From NCBI GenBank assembly GCA_016779985.1, contig JADHMP010000018.1:1-19804 (forward strand): a stretch of DNA of 19,804 bases, given 5' to 3'. The translations under genes were made by a program, and so were the position numbers. This DNA comes from JADHMP01 sp016779985. GTDB lineage: Bacteria; Bacteroidota; Bacteroidia; Flavobacteriales; Flavobacteriaceae. The notes under the pieces were generated by a model. That model saw only the letters and a list, made by a program, of their open reading frames with translations, was not told where the DNA came from and did not search any database. This document shows positions 16,902-19,804 of this stretch, piece after piece. The first letter of the stretch is position 1. Each line of letters opens with the position of its first letter.

Positions 16902-17847
16902 AAGAGTTGGTTTTTTTGCTAATAATATATCTTGGAGTCTTATTATTTTGTCTTAAGATTAACTCTCCTAAAAATCCTGCGATAAACAACTGGCTTCCTA
17001 AAACGACACATATTAATGCAATGTAAAATTCAGGTCGCTGAGTGATCAATCTGCCTGTCGTGGCTAAAAAAAGTTTATCAATACCCAAATAGAGTGTAAA
17101 CAAAAAGCCACCTAAAAGCATCAGAGTGCCCCAAAGACCAAAAAAATGCATGGGTCTTTTTCCGAAGGCATTTAAAAACCAAAGGGTAATTAGATCTAGA
17201 AATCCCTTAAAAAAGCGTTCAGAACCAAATTTAGTTTTACCGAATTGACGTGCTTGATGTTGCACTACTTGTTCACCAATTTTTGAAAACCCTTGTTGAG
17301 CAGCCAAAACAGGAATATAACGATGCATATCACCTTGTAAATCAATACTTTTCACTACACTGCTTCGATAGAGTTTAATGCCACAATTGAAGTCATGCAG
17401 TGGAATTTTAGATACTTTACGAGCAGCCCAATTGAAAATTTTAGAAGGTATATTTTTAGATAAAACTGCATCATGGCGCACTTTTTTCCATCCTGAGATG
17501 AGGTCTAATTGTTCTTCTGTCAAACGATCCATCATTTTTTGTATTTCTTCAGGAGAATCTTGTAGATCAGCATCTAAAGTAGCAACGTAGTTGCCTTGTG
17601 CCGCACTAAACCCTGCATGTAAAGCTTGGGATTTTCCATAATTTCGAGTAAAGGAAATCCCTTTTACTTCAGGATGTGCTTCGGCTAACTCAGAAATTAT
17701 ATTCCACGAATTATCTGTACTACCATCATCGATATAAAGAACTTCATATTCATACGTTTCTTGTTCCAAGGCTTTAATAATCCACTCGTGAAGTAGAGGG
17801 AGTGATTCGGCTTCATTGAGCAATGGAATAACTATAGAGAGCGTCAT
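16894..17847 (-). CDS. Membrane-anchored family 2 glycosyltransferase (DPM1/GtrB-like)
   Basis: 317 aa. A GT-A domain (1-210) opens 'LSIVIPLLNEAESLP', with nucleotide-binding 'YIDDGSTDNS' (38-47) and the metal-binding 'LDADLQDSPEE' (91-101; DxD = D92/D94). 'GDMHRYIPVLAAQQGF' (172-187) and 'RQFGKTKFG' (200-208) match the polyprenyl-phosphate-dependent branch (GtrB/DPM1), which loads a sugar onto a lipid phosphate. Two transmembrane helices follow, about 233-256 and 275-298, so the protein sits in the inner membrane with its catalytic domain in the cytoplasm. It is the first gene of an overlapping set with the phospho-sugar mutase (which could supply its donor) and an MsbA-like exporter. A -7-like box lies 19 bp upstream of its start. 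The sugar is unknown. Confidence 0.93.
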   Translation of the reverse strand: MTLSIVIPLLNEAESLPLLHEWIIKALEQETYEYEVLYIDDGSTDNSWNIISELAEAHPEVKGISFTRNYGKSQALHAGFSAAQGNYVATLDADLQDSPEEIQKMMDRLTEEQLDLISGWKKVRHDAVLSKNIPSKIFNWAARKVSKIPLHDFNCGIKLYRSSVVKSIDLQGDMHRYIPVLAAQQGFSKIGEQVVQHQARQFGKTKFGSERFFKGFLDLITLWFLNAFGKRPMHFFGLWGTLMLLGGFLFTLYLGIDKLFLATTGRLITQRPEFYIALICVVLGSQLFIAGFLGELILRQNNKTPRYIISKKTNSYD

Positions 17848-17865
17848 GATGTTATGAGTCTAGTA

Positions 17866-17873
17866 CAAAACTA
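17866..17873 (-). promoter_or_regulatory. -7 promoter box of the glycosyltransferase operon
   Basis: On the minus strand it reads TAGTTTTG, a full match to TANNTTTG, 18-19 bp before the ATG. No good TTTG lies at the expected -33 distance, so the call rests on one element and its position ahead of the first gene of an overlapping operon. Confidence 0.4.
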
Positions 17874-18339
17874 AGCATTTTGCCCGCTTGGCTATTGAAT
17901 TTTTAAATATTTAAACCCAAAAAAGGACTGGTATTAATAAAAAATTGGACACAAATTAATCGACTTTATTTTTTGCACATTAACACTATAAGTGATCAAT
18001 AATTAATACTTTAATCTAGCTGGGAAAAACATGTAGGATTTTTCTTAAACTTTAAGATTTGCAGGTACCCCATTTTAAAAACCGAAAATTACATCAAATT
18101 TACCATTCGGTTTAATTTAATATCCTTTTATGACTTCTTCTCTAATTTCAATTACATTCGTTGCTAAAAATCATCTACTCCAAAATATAAATGTCTCTAG
18201 AAACCTATGTATCGTTCTTTAAAACCCAGTTGAAAAAAAAATCAGTGTTGCATATCATGTTTTGTATCCAATTCTGATAAAGGTTATTAATGGTTAACGA
18301 TTTTTTACTATTAGTTACCCAATCTAGGAAATTATAATT

Positions 18340-18507
18340 ATGGCTGATAGCAAATACAGTCTTTCACCTCAAATTCTGTCACTTCAGCATCCTAAGATTA
18401 GTTTCCTAGAGACAAAACTATCTGATAGACAAAATAAAAAATCTTCAATACTATGGAGTGAACACCTTAAACCAACTAAAATAATACAATCGAAAGAAAC
18501 ACTATAG
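18340..18507 (+). CDS. Possible small protein, 55 aa, unknown
   Basis: This frame starts with ATG behind 'AGGAAA' (18326-18331), a weak ribosome-binding match about 8 bp away, and ends in TAG 82 bp before the repetitive secreted protein. The protein is basic and polar, without a membrane segment, signal peptide or recognisable motif. It may simply be a chance open frame in a long spacer; I recognise no family. Conservation in relatives would decide. Confidence 0.18.
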   Translation: MADSKYSLSPQILSLQHPKISFLETKLSDRQNKKSSILWSEHLKPTKIIQSKETL

Positions 18508-18589
18508 CTAAAAAATGTTCAAAATTCTGAAAGATGAATGAGTACTAACACCTACTATTAAATTAAAATAAGCTCCTATTATAAACCCC

Positions 18590-19804
18590 ATGAAAATTAT
18601 AACTATTTATCACTATATTTCCCGACTTCTTTTACTTTTTCTCTTTTTATTTACTGGATTATACACTTATGGACAGGTAAAAATTGGAGAAAATAAAACA
18701 AAAATCTCTCCCTATGCACTACTCGAATTAGAAAGTAAAGATAAAGCTTTACTGGTACCAAGAATGACCACTGCAGAAAGGGATGAGGCATTCAGTCAAG
18801 AAAGTCCAGAAGGACTAGTTATTTTCAATACAGACATAGGGATGATTCAATATTTTTTTCAAGATATTGATCCACTTACTGGTAAAAAATTGAACATTAA
18901 AAGATGGAATTCAACTGGAGAAGAAGTGCACACCTCTTTTCCTGTTACCCCAAGATCAGGGACTCTTTTTTATAACGAAGACAGCAACATATTATTTGCC
19001 TGGAACGACAATGATAAACTATGGATGCCAGTCAATGCCAATATTAGAAGTAGTATTACTGAAATTGGTGTCTCAGACCCAAGCATAGACATGGAATTTG
19101 AAGCTTTTCCTCCTTCAGAAAATGGAAAAGAAAGCCTAAAGGAGGTTTTGATGGGAAGCGGACCACCAACTACTACGATTATGAAAGACAACCCCTCGGT
19201 TATGCTTTATGCTGATAGTGATAGAGGGTCGCTTTACATGGCTTTAGACACTGATAATGACGGTACTCCAGATAAATGGAAAAAAATTATTGTTAAAAGT
19301 GATCCAAAACCGGTTGACCCCCCTTCTGATGACCAAACCATTGCAGCTAGATTAAACGGATTAGTATTAGAATTATTACCTGAAAACACAACAATTAGCA
19401 CTACTGTAGATTTAAGTTCCTTAGTGACTCAAAGTACAGATGATCAAAGTATTACAGCTACACTAAGCGATACTATTTTGAAATTGACCCCAGAGAATAG
19501 CAATACCACTGAGGTGGATTTGGGCGTATTTACTAATACTGATAATCAAAAACTTTCACTTACACTCCTACCGAATACAACAACTCAAACTCTTTTGCAA
19601 ATTGAAAACGGAGGCTCAGTCACCTTACAAGCTTCAGGGAATTTAAGTTTTAGAGAACCTAGAGCAAACGTAATAGAATTTACGGTATCGAGTACTGTAT
19701 CTACCCTTGGCGACAGTGATGGAGACACAACGGTAGAAGTAGAACAGGGCATAGACGACGACACGATACGATTGATTGCAGCGGGTGAAGAAGTCACCCA
19801 GGTG
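18590..19804 (+). CDS. Large repetitive secreted protein, N-terminal 405 residues (3' partial)
   Basis: The frame starts at ATG 18590 and is open to the right edge with no stop. A lysine and long hydrophobic stretch (about 10-25), with likely cleavage after 'YTYGQ', form a signal peptide. Next comes the common Bacteroidota opening 'SPYALLELESKDKALLVPRM' (40-59) with 'TTAERDEAF' and 'EGLVIFNTD', as seen at the start of many tail-fibre-like or cell-surface repeat proteins. Residues 247-349 hold three degenerate repeats beginning DDQ/DNQ. A DxDxDGxxD-like calcium motif ('DTDNDGTPD') is at 220-228. The last visible part 'DSDGDTTVEVEQGIDDDTIR' (375-394) matches a recurrent family motif that typically precedes further repeats. 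It is likely exported and surface-located; many relatives end in a chaperone-of-endosialidase or T9SS domain, but that end is outside the window. Function unknown. Confidence 0.85.
   Translation, partial: MKIITIYHYISRLLLLFLFLFTGLYTYGQVKIGENKTKISPYALLELESKDKALLVPRMTTAERDEAFSQESPEGLVIFNTDIGMIQYFFQDIDPLTGKKLNIKRWNSTGEEVHTSFPVTPRSGTLFYNEDSNILFAWNDNDKLWMPVNANIRSSITEIGVSDPSIDMEFEAFPPSENGKESLKEVLMGSGPPTTTIMKDNPSVMLYADSDRGSLYMALDTDNDGTPDKWKKIIVKSDPKPVDPPSDDQTIAARLNGLVLELLPENTTISTTVDLSSLVTQSTDDQSITATLSDTILKLTPENSNTTEVDLGVFTNTDNQKLSLTLLPNTTTQTLLQIENGGSVTLQASGNLSFREPRANVIEFTVSSTVSTLGDSDGDTTVEVEQGIDDDTIRLIAAGEEVTQV
19328..19636 (+). repeat. Three degenerate protein repeats beginning D(D/N)Q
   Basis: Residues 247-283, 284-317 and 318-349 of the repetitive secreted protein each begin DDQT, DDQS or DNQK, followed by an alternating polar/hydrophobic strand pattern (IxAxL, ITATL, LSLTL), then 'LxLxPEN' or 'LLQIENGG' and a VDL/VTL strand. 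The periods are 37, 34 and 32 residues. The repeats are protein-level only; the DNA is not directly repeated. Confidence 0.75.

Larger units (their letters stand above)
17848..18589. other. 742-bp intergenic spacer between divergent genes
   Basis: No convincing gene or RNA is visible. It separates the minus-strand glycosyltransferase from the plus-strand repetitive secreted protein, so it must contain both promoters. It is very AT-rich and holds an inverted pair of 8-bp arms with a 19-nt loop (18079-18086, AAACCGAA; 18106-18113, TTCGGTTT). One 55-codon frame (18340-18507) is listed separately. The length is unusual beside the near-zero spacing of the rest of the window. Confidence 0.6.

Noticed and set aside
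18079..18113. Terminator hairpin in the long spacer
   Set aside because: Eight-base arms with a 19-nt loop and no following T run; no gene ends close enough to need it.
18970..19797. Two minus-strand frames (70-73 codons) opposite the repetitive secreted protein
   Set aside because: The plus-strand frame runs unbroken with a signal peptide and family motifs; the reverse frames are low-complexity shadows.

Overview
The window is AT-rich DNA from the Bacteroidota, almost certainly a marine-type Flavobacteriia (Flavobacteriaceae-like). The evidence is a type B type-IX-secretion C-terminal domain next to a PorP/SprF-family protein, Bacteroidota-style -7 promoter boxes (TANNTTTG), A-rich leaders instead of strong Shine-Dalgarno sites, and the typical gene order glycosyltransferase - phospho-sugar mutase - ABC exporter. 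No rRNA, tRNA, CRISPR array, transposase or prophage gene was seen. Most of the window is ordinary chromosomal backbone.

Layout. (1) 2-2730, plus strand: the 3' part of a large secreted adhesin-like protein (SprB-like repeats, PKD domain, type B sorting domain), translationally coupled by an ATGA overlap to a PorP/SprF-like outer-membrane protein. This is a cargo/anchor pair of the type IX secretion and gliding machinery. (2) 2727-6817, minus strand: a fatty-acid activation and beta-oxidation group of long-chain acyl-CoA ligase, MarR repressor and acyl-CoA dehydrogenase. An 18-bp inverted repeat in front of marR is a strong operator candidate. (3) 6863-10519, minus strand: full-length single-chain PurL (FGAM synthase). 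Its 5' side is a 141-bp spacer with a -7 box and a perfect DnaA-box match. (4) 10661-13332, minus strand: an overlapping ECF sigma / one-TM putative anti-sigma / secreted 'sensor' trio, followed 18 bp later by an RsmB/NOP2-type rRNA m5C methyltransferase. (5) 13382-17847, minus strand: overlapping genes for a membrane-anchored GT2 glycosyltransferase, a phospho-sugar mutase and an MsbA-like ABC exporter, consistent with activated-sugar supply, lipid-linked glycosylation and export. (6) 17848-18589: an unusually long 742-bp spacer with no convincing gene. (7) 18590 to the right edge, plus strand: the N-terminal 405 residues of a large repetitive secreted protein, with no stop before the window ends.

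How it works together: both edges carry surface or secreted repeat proteins, and the centre holds lipid catabolism, purine synthesis, envelope-stress signalling and glycan/lipid export. No clearly new multi-gene system is evident. The best leads are the MarR operator with a compressed fad cluster, the duplicated motif in the putative anti-sigma protein, the TTG-started sigma gene behind a five-codon leader, the domain nested inside a SprB-like repeat, and the cut-off repetitive protein at the right edge.
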